A DNA stretch of 64,000 bases from Polynucleobacter sp. GTDB taxonomy: Bacteria; Pseudomonadota; Gammaproteobacteria; Burkholderiales; Burkholderiaceae. Below the pieces are notes generated by a model, which was not told the origin of the DNA, did not search any database, and saw only the letters and a list, made by a program, of their open reading frames with translations. Within the stretch, counting starts at the first letter, position 1, and every line of letters begins with the position of its first letter. Where the stretch lies: positions 949,327 through 1,013,326 of the forward strand of contig NZ_JAUXZY010000004.1 in assembly GCF_030693775.1 (NCBI RefSeq). The letters run 5' to 3'. This document shows positions 18,797 to 28,859 of the stretch, in pieces. A program made the position numbers and the translations under genes.

Positions 18797-20008
18797 ATGA
18801 CCGTTCACCGTTCTAAATCATCCCAGCGCGCCTCACCCGAGGCTGAGCGCTTAGTCGCGGATGCGATTTCTCTGGCCGCCTCAGGCAGTCAAATCGAAGA
18901 CCGATTTTGGGAAGGGCGCTTAAGTGCACGTCTACTCAAATTGATGACCAGTCAAAATCAAAACGTGATTGATGCCGCGCTTGATCAAACGTTTCGCATT
19001 AATACAGTTGCCTTTGAGGTGTTGGCTGATTGTGCTGAGACGCTTGCTGAATCGCAAACCATGACCGTCGATAAAGAGAGCTGGGATGTATTGCTGCTCG
19101 CTTTACCAATTGTTGCGCATACCCGCTATCAAATTCAGTCGGGGCCGTTGCCGGTGAAGGTGATTGAGTCGGTTGCCATGGCGATGCATGCATCGATTGC
19201 GGCAAGCGATACGCGCTTGGCGATCGTGCCATGGCTGTACAGCATCGATCAGATGCCCCATTCGCATTGCCAAACGCGCATTTTGACGGAGGCTTTGGGT
19301 ACCGCTGCAATTACCGCAAGTGAAATGAAACTGGAGCTGCGCAATATGTCGGAAACGATTGCGGTGCTGGCGGACCCCCGTTTTATTATTGCGGCCATTG
19401 CTGCGCCAAGCGGTTCACCCCTGTTTCGTTGGCAAGCGGAACCACCGGTTCGGCAAGAGCGCGGCGTTAGTTTGATCGAATGGCAAACCGCCATGCGAGA
19501 GCCCATTTCCAGTTTATTACCCGGATGCGAATTCGAGTTACTGTTGCCCGAAGCTTACTTTACAAACTGCCGCTTGGCGGACAAGCAAGTACGCCCCTTA
19601 AGCATTCGTGCCGCCGTTAATTTTCTGGAGACTGCAGTTGGCGCTCAGCCCAATGGTTTGTCTTGCGTGGTGGGCGCTTTTGGTGAAGAGCAGGCGGACG
19701 AATACCGTATTGCATTCAGCCTAAAGGGTTCACCCGATGTGATGTACGGGGTCATTTGGCCAATGTACGATCGTGAGACGGTGTCGAACGATGCACTCAA
19801 TGACATCAACGATGATGAGAGCCCAATTAAAAAGATTTGCGATGCCTTAAAAGAAGCAGGAGTAGAGGACGTGTTTCGTCACGCTGTTTTGTTTAGTCCC
19901 GAGCTCTGCGATGATTGTGGCGCGCCCTTGTTTCCAGATCGGCATGGCGAAGTGGTGCACGCAGAGATGCCAGAAGATACGCCAACGCAGCAGCCCTTAT
20001 TTCACTAG
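18797..20008 (+). CDS. DUF2863 family protein
   Basis: Unknown function; family essentially confined to betaproteobacteria. 403 residues without signal peptide or membrane segments, probably cytoplasmic. Visible features are a mixed alpha/beta body and a C-terminal CDDCGAPLFPDRHGE that could be half of a zinc-binding knuckle. Coupled to yaaA by a one-base gap. The hairpin at 20033 closes the pair. Confidence 0.85.
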   Translation: MTVHRSKSSQRASPEAERLVADAISLAASGSQIEDRFWEGRLSARLLKLMTSQNQNVIDAALDQTFRINTVAFEVLADCAETLAESQTMTVDKESWDVLLLALPIVAHTRYQIQSGPLPVKVIESVAMAMHASIAASDTRLAIVPWLYSIDQMPHSHCQTRILTEALGTAAITASEMKLELRNMSETIAVLADPRFIIAAIAAPSGSPLFRWQAEPPVRQERGVSLIEWQTAMREPISSLLPGCEFELLLPEAYFTNCRLADKQVRPLSIRAAVNFLETAVGAQPNGLSCVVGAFGEEQADEYRIAFSLKGSPDVMYGVIWPMYDRETVSNDALNDINDDESPIKKICDALKEAGVEDVFRHAVLFSPELCDDCGAPLFPDRHGEVVHAEMPEDTPTQQPLFH

Positions 20009-20032
20009 AAACGTAGCATCATTGAGTGCATA

Positions 20033-20060
20033 AAAAAACCGAGGCGAACCTCGGTTTTTT
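20033..20060. terminator. Rho-independent terminator after DUF2863
   Basis: Perfect stem CCGAGG/CCTCGG with tetraloop CGAA (20045-20048), flanked by an A-run and a T-run of six or more. Works in both directions between the converging DUF2863 and MliC-like genes. Confidence 0.92.
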
Positions 20061-20093
20061 ACTTCTAGCCATCAAAGAACATTGCTGGCTAGA

Positions 20094-20459
20094 TTACTCT
20101 TTAGCAAATAAATGTGGCTCTTTGCCGGTTTTCATGTCGGCTGTTTGGCAGTAATCAGCCAAACGAACGCCGCTGCGAATGTTAAACAACATTGCCTTGT
20201 TGCCTAAAACGACGAGATCCAAGCCAGTGTCGTGATTCTTGTAACGCAAGCTACCTGGTAATGAGACTTCTCTTTTCATTTCGTAGGTTTTAGCGTTCCA
20301 AACAAGGCCAATATTTGCGCCGCCATCCCCAATGGTTTTTAACTGATGGTTATTGTTGCAGCTCCAGGAATGAGTCTCTTTAGGATCTTTCGCATGCACA
20401 GCAGAGTGCGATACGAGCAAGACAGCGCTAATCAACAGCGTTTTAAAGGGGATATGCAT
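20094..20459 (-). CDS. Exported small protein resembling MliC/PliC-type lysozyme inhibitor
   Basis: 121 residues from an ATG with AAGGA eight bases upstream; a longer frame to 20516 runs into mdh and was rejected. Clear Sec signal peptide (1-23, ending AVHA). The mature part has a two-Cys pattern (WSCNNN near the start and LADYC near the end) and GSLRYKNHDTGLDLVVLGNKAML, reminiscent of the SASGARY...KGdxA pattern of membrane-bound lysozyme inhibitors. That similarity is weak and by eye. Follows mdh after 10 bases and probably shares its transcript. Confidence 0.6.
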   Translation of the reverse strand: MHIPFKTLLISAVLLVSHSAVHAKDPKETHSWSCNNNHQLKTIGDGGANIGLVWNAKTYEMKREVSLPGSLRYKNHDTGLDLVVLGNKAMLFNIRSGVRLADYCQTADMKTGKEPHLFAKE

Positions 20460-20469
20460 ATTGCTTTCC

Positions 20470-21459
20470 TTAGGACAGTAAGTGCTTAACGCCGGCTTGC
20501 TCTTCGAGTAATTCATTCAAAGTATGGGTCATGCGCTCACGCGAGAAGGCATCAATTTCGAGGCCCTCAATCATTTTGTATTCGCCATTTTCACAGACAA
20601 CGGGGAATCCGTAAATAACGTCAGCTGGAATTTCGTATTCGCCGCGAGAAGGAATGCCCATGGTGACCCATTTGCCGTTGGTGCCAAGCACCCAGTCACG
20701 CATGTGATCGATGGCAGCATTGGCGGCTGAAGCTGCAGAAGATAGGCCGCGTGCCTCAATAATCGCTGCGCCACGTTTGCCTACGGTTGGTATAAAGACA
20801 TCTTTATTCCAGGCGGCATCATTAATCATGTCTTTAACGGATTGCCCACCAATCGTGGCAAAACGGTAGTCTGGATACATGGTGGGGCTATGGTTACCCC
20901 AGACGACTAATTTTTCAATGTCAGCAACCGGTTGATTGACCTTGGCAGCGATTTGGGAAAGAGCGCGGTTGTGATCCAGGCGCAACATGGCCGTAAAGTT
21001 CTTGGCCGGCAAGCTAGGAGCCGATTTCATGGCAATGTAGGCATTGGTATTGGCAGGATTGCCTACAACCAGGACCTTAACGGTGCGCTTTGCAACGGCG
21101 TCCAAGGCTTTCCCTTGGGCGGTGAAGATTTGGGCATTGGCGGAGAGCAAGTCTTTTCGCTCCATACCTGGGCCGCGAGGACGAGCGCCCACCAGCAGCG
21201 CAATGTCGATATCTTTGAATGCAGTCATGGGATCTTGGTGGGCAGACATTCCGGCTAAGAGGGGGAATGCACAATCATCGAGCTCCATCATCACGCCTTT
21301 TAAGGCTTTTTGCGCTTTTTCATCAGGAATTTCAAGGAGTTGCAGAATAACAGGCTGGTCTTTGCCCAGTAAATCGCCGTTGGCGATGCGAAACAAGAGG
21401 GAATATCCGATTTGACCGGCAGCGCCAGTAACCGCGACGCGCATAGGGGTTTTTGCCAT
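20470..21459 (-). CDS. mdh: Malate dehydrogenase (NAD)
   Basis: Oxidises malate to oxaloacetate in the TCA cycle. 329 residues: [15 protein letters not shown] nucleotide loop, [15 protein letters not shown] with the substrate arginines, VGNPANTNA, and the catalytic His in [13 protein letters not shown]. Cytosolic-type MDH of the LDH/MDH superfamily, as in Burkholderiales. The start with GGAG nine bases upstream was preferred to an ATG 15 bases earlier. Divergent from the gntR-sdh-gltA unit. Confidence 0.97.
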   Translation of the reverse strand: MAKTPMRVAVTGAAGQIGYSLLFRIANGDLLGKDQPVILQLLEIPDEKAQKALKGVMMELDDCAFPLLAGMSAHQDPMTAFKDIDIALLVGARPRGPGMERKDLLSANAQIFTAQGKALDAVAKRTVKVLVVGNPANTNAYIAMKSAPSLPAKNFTAMLRLDHNRALSQIAAKVNQPVADIEKLVVWGNHSPTMYPDYRFATIGGQSVKDMINDAAWNKDVFIPTVGKRGAAIIEARGLSSAASAANAAIDHMRDWVLGTNGKWVTMGIPSRGEYEIPADVIYGFPVVCENGEYKMIEGLEIDAFSRERMTHTLNELLEEQAGVKHLLS

Positions 21460-21534
21460 TACAAGTAACTCCAAAGGAAGGTTGATGGGTGTTGTTTCAG
21501 TGTTGTGATGCAGATTATCCCTGCAAGTTTATGG

Positions 21535-21574
21535 AGTTTACATTTACACTGTCAATAATGTCTTCTATAAGACA
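21535..21574. promoter_or_regulatory. mdh promoter next to a 6+6 palindrome in the mdh/gntR divergent region
   Basis: On the minus strand TTGACA (21550-21555) is followed after 16 bases by CATAAA, a plausible mdh promoter. Directly upstream lies the perfect inverted repeat TGTCTT-CTAT-AAGACA (21559-21574). GntR-family regulators bind such short palindromes and the gene on the other side encodes one, so this is a candidate autoregulatory operator. Elements seen; assignment inferred. Confidence 0.5.
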
Positions 21575-21612
21575 GCAGACTAGTCAGCCTAAATATCCTT
21601 TTTGGAACTACT

Positions 21613-22350
21613 TTGCCTGAAACAACCGCTCCATCGGCTACCTTTAGCCCCTTGTACCAGCAGATTAAGGCGCTGTTGCTGAGCAGCCTTCAGTCCGGCG
21701 AATGGCGGCCTGGCGCCCCGATTCCCAGTGAAATGGAGTTGGCGGCCCGTTACGAAGTCAGCCAAGGTACTGTCCGTAAGGCGGTAGATGAGCTGGCTAC
21801 GGAAAACCTCCTAATTCGTCATCAGGGCAAAGGAACTTTTGTTGCCAGCCACCACAGTGAGGCCTGGCAATACCGCTTTTTTAGTTTGATGCCGGATTCC
21901 GGTAAAAAAGTCCCCCTCAAAAGTCACTTTTTAGCCTGCAAGCCAATCAAGTCCCCAGCGAAAATTGCGCAGTTGCTGAAAACGGCGGCAAGCGAGCGGG
22001 TGATTCAAATTGATCGCGTGCAAAGCTTGGGTGGCCAGGTTGCGGTATTTGAGCAAATCTGGCTCCCCGAGCAGCGTTTTAGCGGCATGACCCTCGATCG
22101 CCTGGAATCGTGGCCTGGCCCCTTGTATGCATTCTATGAAAGCGAGTTTGCAACCCACATGGTTCGGGCGGAAGAGAAAATCAAGGCCATTGCAGCGGAG
22201 GCGACGATTGCCAATCATTTGAAGCTGGAGCCCGGCTCTCCGCTGCTGTTGGTGGAGCGAGTCTCTTACACCTATGGGAATAAGCCAGTTGAGGTTCGGC
22301 GGGCGCATTACGATACCCGCCAACAGCATTATGAAAATAAGTTGAACTAA
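21613..22350 (+). CDS. GntR-family (HutC/UTRA) transcriptional regulator
   Basis: 245 residues: winged-helix GntR domain (about 8-75, IPSEMELAARYEVSQGTVRKAVDELATENLLIRHQGKGTFVA) and C-terminal UTRA ligand domain (LEPGSPLLLVERVSY). Starts at TTG because no in-frame ATG or GTG exists between an upstream stop (21568) and the HTH. Position between mdh and sdhC, conserved in Burkholderiales in my recollection, suggests that it controls TCA-cycle genes. Ligand unknown. Confidence 0.88.
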   Translation: MPETTAPSATFSPLYQQIKALLLSSLQSGEWRPGAPIPSEMELAARYEVSQGTVRKAVDELATENLLIRHQGKGTFVASHHSEAWQYRFFSLMPDSGKKVPLKSHFLACKPIKSPAKIAQLLKTAASERVIQIDRVQSLGGQVAVFEQIWLPEQRFSGMTLDRLESWPGPLYAFYESEFATHMVRAEEKIKAIAAEATIANHLKLEPGSPLLLVERVSYTYGNKPVEVRRAHYDTRQQHYENKLN

Positions 22351-22453
22351 GTCATGTGTAAAGAAAAAAGTGCATTCCAGTGTTTTCCAATAGAATATGT
22401 TGCACAACAGCATTACTCCTTATTTAACCTTTACCTCACAAATGAGACCCTCT

Positions 22454-22873
22454 ATGGTTGATGCCCATCAGGATGTAAAAAATGCCAAGCCGGTTTACCG
22501 TAACATTGGCCTTGCCCAGTTAATTAAATACCGCCTGCCTTGGGCTGGCAAGGTGTCGATTCTGCACCGCATTAGTGGCGCTGCCTTGTTTTTGCTACTC
22601 CCGTTCATTTTGTATTTGTTCGATCAAAGTTTGGCTTCTGAGCTCAGCTTCATGCAATTTCAGGCGTTCACCGATCACATCTTGGTCAAACTCATTTGCC
22701 TGGGCTTGATCTGGAGCTTCCTCCATCATTTCTGTGCCGGTATTCGTTACCTGCTACTCGACCTCGAAATTGGGGTTGAAAAAATTGCAGCGCAAAAATC
22801 CGCAATCATTGTGTTGTCTGTCAGCCTGGCTTTAACTGCCCTGGTAGGCGCTAAATTGTTTGGCTTGTTTTAA
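22454..22873 (+). CDS. sdhC: Succinate dehydrogenase cytochrome b556 subunit
   Basis: Membrane anchor binding haem b and ubiquinone. 139 residues with three transmembrane helices (about 36-56, 77-100, 115-137 in the mature frame). Conserved HRISGA near the first helix and the haem-ligand region HHFCAGIRYLLLD. I start at MVDAHQD, which fits SdhC N-termini; the frame stays open to an ATG at 22397. First gene of sdhCDAB-sdhE-gltA. Confidence 0.93.
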   Translation: MVDAHQDVKNAKPVYRNIGLAQLIKYRLPWAGKVSILHRISGAALFLLLPFILYLFDQSLASELSFMQFQAFTDHILVKLICLGLIWSFLHHFCAGIRYLLLDLEIGVEKIAAQKSAIIVLSVSLALTALVGAKLFGLF

Positions 22874-22897
22874 TCCCGATTAGGTAAAGAGAACTTT

Positions 22898-23263
22898 ATG
22901 TCGACAAATAATATTGGCCCCAAGCGTCTCGTTGTAGGCGCACATTACGGCCTGAAAGAATGGATTATTCAGCGTATCACCGCGGTAGTGATGGTCGTTT
23001 TTACGATTGTTTTGTTGGTCGCTTATCTGATTTCTGGGGGCGCAAGCTACGAAGCATGGGCAGGATTGTTTAGCAATCAATTGATGAAGTTGCTGACCTT
23101 TTTAACCTTCTTGAGCCTTTTTTATCATGCGTGGATTGGCATTCGCGACATCTGGATGGATTACATCAAGCCGGTAGGCATTCGCCTCACCCTGCAAACC
23201 TTGACTGTGTTGTGGCTGGTCGCTTGTGCGGCTTATGCTGCTGAAATTTTGTGGAAAGTGTAA
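22898..23263 (+). CDS. sdhD: Succinate dehydrogenase membrane anchor subunit
   Basis: 121 residues, three transmembrane helices (about 28-50, 62-80, 95-117). N-terminal KRLVVGAHYGLKEWIIQRITAVVM and the haem/quinone segment FYHAWIGIRDIWMDYIKP are characteristic. Lies 24 bases after sdhC and 4 bases before sdhA. Confidence 0.94.
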   Translation: MSTNNIGPKRLVVGAHYGLKEWIIQRITAVVMVVFTIVLLVAYLISGGASYEAWAGLFSNQLMKLLTFLTFLSLFYHAWIGIRDIWMDYIKPVGIRLTLQTLTVLWLVACAAYAAEILWKV

Positions 23264-23267
23264 GACG

Positions 23268-25046
23268 ATGACTGCGATTAAAAAAGCATTACCCCGCCGT
23301 CGCTTTGACGCGGTAATTGTAGGTGCCGGTGGTTCTGGTATGCGTGCCTCATTGCAGCTGTCGGAAGCTGGCCTCAATGTAGCAGTTCTGACTAAAGTGT
23401 TTCCAACACGCTCACACACGGTTGCTGCTCAGGGCGGTATTGGTGCCTCGCTCGGCAATATGAGTGAAGACAACTGGCACTACCATTTTTACGACACCAT
23501 CAAAGGCTCTGATTGGCTGGGTGATCAAGACGTGATTGAGTTTATGTGCCGTGAAGCTCCCAAAGTGGTCTATGAGCTTGAGCACTACGGCATGCCATTT
23601 GATCGCAATCCCGATGGCACAATTTATCAGCGCCCATTTGGCGGTCACACTGCCAACTACGGCGAGAAGCCAGTGCAGCGCGCATGTGCTGCGGCCGACC
23701 GTACTGGTCACGCTATGTTGCATACCCTGTACCAACGGAACGTTCAGGCCAAGACCAACTTTTTTGTTGAGTGGTTGGCCTTGGATTTAATTCGTGATGA
23801 CGACGGTGATGTTGTCGGCGTGACTGCGCTGGAAATGGAAACGGGCGAGCTCTACATCCTAGAGGCCAAGATTGTTCTGATGGCAACCGGCGGTGCTGGT
23901 CGCATTTGGTCTGCCTCGACGAATGCTTATATCAATACTGGCGATGGCATGGGTATGGCTGCACGCGCCAATATTCCGCTGGAAGACATGGAGTTTTGGC
24001 AGTTTCATCCCACCGGCGTTGCGGGTGCGGGTGTGTTGCTGACTGAAGGTTGTCGTGGTGAGGGCGCCATCTTGCGTAACAAAGACGGCGAGCGTTTTAT
24101 GGAGCGTTACGCTCCCACGCTCAAAGATTTGGCTCCGCGTGATTTCATTTCACGTTGCATGGATCAAGAGATTAAAGAGGGACGCGGTTGCGGCCCCAAT
24201 GGTGATTATGTCGTACTCGATTTAACCCACATCGGCGCTGAGACCATCATGAAGCGTCTGCCATCGGTTTACGAGATTGGCATTAACTTTGCGAACGTCG
24301 ATGTAACCAAAGAGCCGATTCCGGTGGTGCCAACGATTCACTACCAAATGGGTGGCATTCCGACCAACATTAATGGCCAGGTGGTGGTGCCGAAAGACGG
24401 CAATCCAAATCACATTGTGAATGGCTTGTACGCCATTGGTGAGTGCTCCTGTGTATCGGTTCACGGCGCCAATCGTTTAGGTACCAACTCCTTACTCGAC
24501 TTGCTCGTGTTCGGCCGAGCTGCTGGCAATCACATCGTCAATATGGATCTGAAAAAGCGCGAGCACAAGCCTTTGCCAGCGAATGCGGGCGAGCAAACAC
24601 TCGCACGGATTGCTGAGCTCGATAACTCGACTTCAGGCGAGTATGCGCAGGATGTGGCCAATGACATTCGTAAAACCATGCAGACCTATGCTGGTGTGTT
24701 CCGTAACCAGAAGCTGATGGATGAGGGCGTGCGTCAGATGGCTATTCTGACCGAGCGTGCAAAGCACCTCTGGGTTAAAGACAAGTCAAAGATTTTTAAT
24801 ACCGCACGCATTGAGGCTTTGGAAATCTCAAACTTAGTTGAGACTGCCAATGCCACCATCATCTCGGCTGCAGCCCGCAAAGAGAGCCGCGGCGCACATT
24901 CGCACGATGATTTCCCAACTCGCGATGACAAGACTTGGATGAAGCACACGCTTTGGTTTAGTGAGGGCAATCGCCTCGATTACAAACCAGTGCAACTCAA
25001 GCCATTAACCGCGGAATCGGTTCCACCCAAAGAGCGTACCTTCTAA
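23268..25046 (+). CDS. sdhA: Succinate dehydrogenase flavoprotein subunit
   Basis: Oxidises succinate to fumarate; carries covalent FAD. 592 residues: GAGGSGM dinucleotide loop near residue 20, flavinylation His in RSHTVAAQGG, substrate/catalytic region HPTGVAGAGVLLTEGCRGEG, and C-terminal DDFPTRDDKTWMKHT. The ATG four bases after the sdhD stop was chosen; an earlier in-frame ATG would lie inside sdhD. Confidence 0.97.
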   Translation: MTAIKKALPRRRFDAVIVGAGGSGMRASLQLSEAGLNVAVLTKVFPTRSHTVAAQGGIGASLGNMSEDNWHYHFYDTIKGSDWLGDQDVIEFMCREAPKVVYELEHYGMPFDRNPDGTIYQRPFGGHTANYGEKPVQRACAAADRTGHAMLHTLYQRNVQAKTNFFVEWLALDLIRDDDGDVVGVTALEMETGELYILEAKIVLMATGGAGRIWSASTNAYINTGDGMGMAARANIPLEDMEFWQFHPTGVAGAGVLLTEGCRGEGAILRNKDGERFMERYAPTLKDLAPRDFISRCMDQEIKEGRGCGPNGDYVVLDLTHIGAETIMKRLPSVYEIGINFANVDVTKEPIPVVPTIHYQMGGIPTNINGQVVVPKDGNPNHIVNGLYAIGECSCVSVHGANRLGTNSLLDLLVFGRAAGNHIVNMDLKKREHKPLPANAGEQTLARIAELDNSTSGEYAQDVANDIRKTMQTYAGVFRNQKLMDEGVRQMAILTERAKHLWVKDKSKIFNTARIEALEISNLVETANATIISAAARKESRGAHSHDDFPTRDDKTWMKHTLWFSEGNRLDYKPVQLKPLTAESVPPKERTF

Positions 25047-25065
25047 TTAAAAAACGAGATAAACC

Positions 25066-25770
25066 ATGAGTGATACCCGTATATTTGAAATTTATCGCTA
25101 CGATCCTGAGGTGGATGCTGCCCCGCGCATGCAACGCTACGAGTTGGAGTTAACGGATGAGCGCATGCTGCTGGACGCGCTGATTTCGCTGAAAAAACAG
25201 GATGAGAGCATTACCTACCGCCGTTCCTGCCGCGAAGGAGTTTGTGGCTCGGATGCGATGAACATCAATGGCAAAAACGGCTTAGCCTGCTTAACCAATA
25301 TGAAGACCTTGCCTCAAGTCATCACATTGCGTCCGCTTCCAGGCTTGCCCGTTGTGCGCGATTTGATTGTCGACATGACGCTATTTTTCAAGCAGTACTT
25401 GTCGATCAAGCCATATTTAGTGAACTCCACCCGCCCACCGGAAAAAGAGCGCTTACAGAGCCCGGAAGAGCGTGAAGAGCTGGATGGACTGTACGAGTGC
25501 ATCTTATGCGCTTCCTGCTCCACCTCTTGCCCTTCGTTTTGGTGGAATCCGGATAAGTTTGTCGGGCCAGCAGGCTTGCTGCAAGCCTATCGCTTTATTG
25601 CCGATAGCCGCGATGAAGATACGGCGGCTCGCCTTGACAATTTAGAGGATCCGTATCGCCTGTTCCGCTGCCATACCATTATGAATTGCGTCGATGTTTG
25701 TCCTAAGCACTTGAATCCAACCAAAGCCATTGGCAAAATCAAAGAGTTGATGGTTCGTAGGGCGGTATGA
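25066..25770 (+). CDS. sdhB: Succinate dehydrogenase iron-sulfur subunit
   Basis: Passes electrons from FAD to quinone through three clusters. 234 residues: [2Fe-2S] ligands in SCREGVCGSDAMNINGKNGLAC, then CILCASCSTSCPSFWWNPDKF and CHTIMNCVDVCPKHLNP for [4Fe-4S] and [3Fe-4S]. The stop overlaps the sdhE start as ATGA. Confidence 0.97.
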   Translation: MSDTRIFEIYRYDPEVDAAPRMQRYELELTDERMLLDALISLKKQDESITYRRSCREGVCGSDAMNINGKNGLACLTNMKTLPQVITLRPLPGLPVVRDLIVDMTLFFKQYLSIKPYLVNSTRPPEKERLQSPEEREELDGLYECILCASCSTSCPSFWWNPDKFVGPAGLLQAYRFIADSRDEDTAARLDNLEDPYRLFRCHTIMNCVDVCPKHLNPTKAIGKIKELMVRRAV

Positions 25771-26036
25771 CCATTAGTGCGGCGGCCTTGTATCGTTTAA
25801 AAAGCGATGCGCGCCGAGGTTTACTGGAAAACGATCTGATTTTGGAACGGTTCTTCCGGCGCTACGCAGATGGATTAACAGAGGAGCAGGGTGCAGTCTT
25901 GACCCAGCTGCTCGCCTTAAGTGACAACGATTTGATGGATCTTCTGATTGGGCGAGTTGATTCGGTTGTGGCCTTGGGTGAAGTATGCAGTACCCCCACC
26001 TTTTTGGCTTTATTAGGTCGTTTGCGGGAGAGGTAG
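25767..26036 (+). CDS. sdhE: FAD assembly factor SdhE
   Basis: Small chaperone that promotes covalent flavinylation of SdhA. 89 residues with the hallmark RRGLLENDLILERFF (family motif RRGMxExD). Translationally coupled to sdhB by the 4-base overlap, consistent with its function. Followed 58 bases later by gltA. Confidence 0.94.
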   Translation: MTISAAALYRLKSDARRGLLENDLILERFFRRYADGLTEEQGAVLTQLLALSDNDLMDLLIGRVDSVVALGEVCSTPTFLALLGRLRER

Positions 26037-26094
26037 TAGTAAGGGTGCAATAATTTGTAATTCACTTATTTTTTAACGAACAGTGGGATCAGAC

Positions 26095-27408
26095 ATGATT
26101 GAATCAAACATCAAGGCAAAGTTATCGTTCTCTGACGGTACTCCCGATATCGATTTGCCAATTTATCAAGGCACAGTCGGACCTGATGTAATTGATATCC
26201 GTAAACTCTACGGCCAGACCGGCAAATTTACCTATGATCCCGGTTTCTTATCGACGGCATCGTGTAATTCCAAGATCACCTTTATTGATGGTGACAAGGG
26301 TGAGTTACTCTACCGCGGTTACCCCATTCAAGATTTAGCCGCCAATTGTGATTTTTTAGAGGTGTGCTACCTGTTGCTTAATGGCCATCTGCCAAACGAA
26401 AAAGAAAATTCGGAATTTCAGAACATCATCATGCACCACACCATGGTGCATGAGCAGATGCAATTTTTCTTACGTGGCTTTAGACGTGATGCACACCCCA
26501 TGGCGGTGTTGACCGGCTTGGTCGGTGCGATGGCGGCCTTCTACCACAATGAGATTGACTACAGCGAACCCAAGGCGCGTGAAATCGCGCAAATGCGTTT
26601 GATTGCAAAAATGCCAACCTTAGTCGCTATGTCCTATAAGTATTCCGTTGGTCAGCCATTTATTTATCCCGATAACTCGCTGTCGTATACCGCCAATTTC
26701 ATGCGCATGATGTTTGCTACGCCATGCGAACCGTACAAAGTGAATCCTGTCTTGGTCCGCGCCTTGGATCGCATCTTTATTTTGCATGCCGACCATGAAC
26801 AAAATGCATCGACCTCTACAGTGCGTTTGTGTGGTTCTTCGGGCACCAATCCATTTGCTGCGATCTCAGCTGGTATTGCCTGCTTATGGGGCCCAGCGCA
26901 TGGTGGCGCCAATGAGGCTTGCCTGCAAATGCTGACTGAGATTCAGGCTAATGGTGGAGTCGAAAAAGTGGGCGAGTTTATTGCCCAAGTGAAAGACAAG
27001 AACTCCAATGTCCGTTTAATGGGCTTTGGGCATCGGGTGTATAAAAACTTCGATCCACGCGCAAAACTGATGCGCGAAACCTGTTATGAAGTCCTCAATG
27101 AGTTGGGACTCGAGAATGATCCGCTCTTCAAGTTAGCAATGACTTTAGAGAAGATTGCGCTAGAGGACGAATACTTTGTTAGCCGCAAGCTGTACCCGAA
27201 TGTCGACTTTTACTCCGGCATTGTGCAGCGCGCCCTTGGCATTCCAACCGACATGTTCACCTGCATTTTTGCTTTGGCGAGAACGGTGGGCTGGATAGCG
27301 CAGTGGGAAGAAATGATTACTGACTCGGAGTACAAAATCGGTCGTCCACGGCAGTTGTTCGTTGGGGAAACGGAGCGCAAAGTTCCCCCATTGTCCGGGC
27401 GTAAATAA
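26095..27408 (+). CDS. gltA: Citrate synthase (type I/II hexameric form)
   Basis: Condenses acetyl-CoA and oxaloacetate to citrate. 437 residues: N-terminal beta-domain ([16 protein letters not shown]), RGYPIQDLA, catalytic HADHEQNAS and [14 protein letters not shown], with Asp in the NVDFYSG motif. The N-terminal domain marks the Gram-negative NADH-sensitive class. The ATG is 12 bases into a longer GTG frame and follows GGGATC. Last member of the sdh operon. Confidence 0.96.
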   Translation: MIESNIKAKLSFSDGTPDIDLPIYQGTVGPDVIDIRKLYGQTGKFTYDPGFLSTASCNSKITFIDGDKGELLYRGYPIQDLAANCDFLEVCYLLLNGHLPNEKENSEFQNIIMHHTMVHEQMQFFLRGFRRDAHPMAVLTGLVGAMAAFYHNEIDYSEPKAREIAQMRLIAKMPTLVAMSYKYSVGQPFIYPDNSLSYTANFMRMMFATPCEPYKVNPVLVRALDRIFILHADHEQNASTSTVRLCGSSGTNPFAAISAGIACLWGPAHGGANEACLQMLTEIQANGGVEKVGEFIAQVKDKNSNVRLMGFGHRVYKNFDPRAKLMRETCYEVLNELGLENDPLFKLAMTLEKIALEDEYFVSRKLYPNVDFYSGIVQRALGIPTDMFTCIFALARTVGWIAQWEEMITDSEYKIGRPRQLFVGETERKVPPLSGRK

Positions 27409-27425
27409 GGTTTATAGGAATGGGT

Positions 27426-28835
27426 ATGTCACGCACGCTATACGATAAGTTATGGGATGAGCACGTGGTTTGTGCGGAAGAGGATGGTACAGCAACCCTC
27501 TACATTGATCGGCACTTACTGCATGAAGTAACGAGCCCACAGGCTTTTGAAGGTTTAAGTTTGGCTAAGCGCCCGGTATGGCGAATTTCTGCCAACCTGG
27601 CTGTCTCTGATCACAACGTACCCACAACGGATCGATCGGAAGGAATTGCCGATCCAATTTCCAAGCTTCAAGTTGATACCTTGGATCAGAATTGCGCGTC
27701 CTTTGGTATTACGCAATTCAAGATGAATGATTTGCGCCAGGGCATCGTTCACGTGATCGGGCCGGAGCAGGGCGCTACATTACCTGGCATGACGGTTGTG
27801 TGCGGTGATTCGCATACCAGCACCCATGGCGCATTTGGCGCTCTGGCGTTTGGTATTGGCACCTCTGAAGTAGAACATGTACTGGCAACCCAAACCTTGC
27901 TGATGAAGAAGAGCAAGAATATGTTGGTTCGAGTCGAGGGTCGTTTACAGCCCGGCTCGACCGCAAAAGATATTGTGTTGGCGGTGATCGGAAAAATAGG
28001 TACCGCCGGCGGCACTGGCTACACCATCGAGTTTGCAGGCGAAGCCATTCGCAATTTATCGATGGAAGGCCGCATGACCATCTGCAATATGGCAATTGAA
28101 GCAGGTGCGCGTGCTGGTCTAGTTGCAGTGGATGAGACCACCATTGAATACATTCAGGGGCGCCCTTATGCTCCCAGCGGAGAGATCTTGCGTCATGCCT
28201 TGCAGTATTGGCGCACCTTGCATTCCGACGCCGACGCGAAGTTTGATCAGGTGGTGGAATTGCGCGCTGAAGAAATTCAGCCTCAAGTCACGTGGGGCAC
28301 TTCTCCAGAAATGGTATTGCCGATCAGTGAGCGCGTTCCTGATCCGGAAAAAGAGCGAGATCCCAATAAGCGCAGTGCGATGGAGCGTGCGTTGCAGTAT
28401 ATGAATTTAACGCCTAACACCTTGCTCAGCAGCATCCCCATTGATAAGGTGTTTATTGGTTCGTGTACCAATAGCCGAATCGAGGATTTGCGTGCCGCGG
28501 CGAAGGTGGTCGATCGCCTGGGTAAAAAGGTCTCACCGAACATTAAGCTGGCCTTGGTCGTGCCGGGATCTGGATTAGTGAAAGCGCAGGCTGAGCGCGA
28601 AGGGCTCGATCGGGTATTTAAGGCTGCTGGCTTTGAGTGGCGCGAACCCGGCTGTTCCATGTGTTTGGCCATGAATTCCGATCGCTTAGAGCCAGGCGAG
28701 CGCTGCGCATCAACATCGAATCGCAATTTTGAAGGTCGGCAAGGCGCTGGCGGTAGAACCCATTTAGTGAGCCCTGCTATGGCTGCTGCTGCTGCCATCG
28801 AAGGGCATTTTGTTGATGTACGCAAAATTGCGTAA
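27426..28835 (+). CDS. leuC: 3-isopropylmalate dehydratase large subunit
   Basis: Aconitase-family enzyme isomerising 2- to 3-isopropylmalate with LeuD. 469 residues; [4Fe-4S] cysteines in [16 protein letters not shown] and GCSMCLAMN. Starts [15 protein letters not shown]; the ATG at 27426 has AGGA six bases upstream, while the ATG at 27420 overlaps that site. First gene of the long biosynthetic series, 17 bases after gltA, so read-through from the TCA operon is possible. Confidence 0.96.
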   Translation: MSRTLYDKLWDEHVVCAEEDGTATLYIDRHLLHEVTSPQAFEGLSLAKRPVWRISANLAVSDHNVPTTDRSEGIADPISKLQVDTLDQNCASFGITQFKMNDLRQGIVHVIGPEQGATLPGMTVVCGDSHTSTHGAFGALAFGIGTSEVEHVLATQTLLMKKSKNMLVRVEGRLQPGSTAKDIVLAVIGKIGTAGGTGYTIEFAGEAIRNLSMEGRMTICNMAIEAGARAGLVAVDETTIEYIQGRPYAPSGEILRHALQYWRTLHSDADAKFDQVVELRAEEIQPQVTWGTSPEMVLPISERVPDPEKERDPNKRSAMERALQYMNLTPNTLLSSIPIDKVFIGSCTNSRIEDLRAAAKVVDRLGKKVSPNIKLALVVPGSGLVKAQAEREGLDRVFKAAGFEWREPGCSMCLAMNSDRLEPGERCASTSNRNFEGRQGAGGRTHLVSPAMAAAAAIEGHFVDVRKIA

Positions 28836-28859
28836 CAAGCCAAGCGAAAGGACGATCCC

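Noticed and set aside
21931..22413. Antisense frame of 160 codons over the GntR gene
   Set aside because: No start signal or family features; the GntR frame has clear HTH and UTRA domains.
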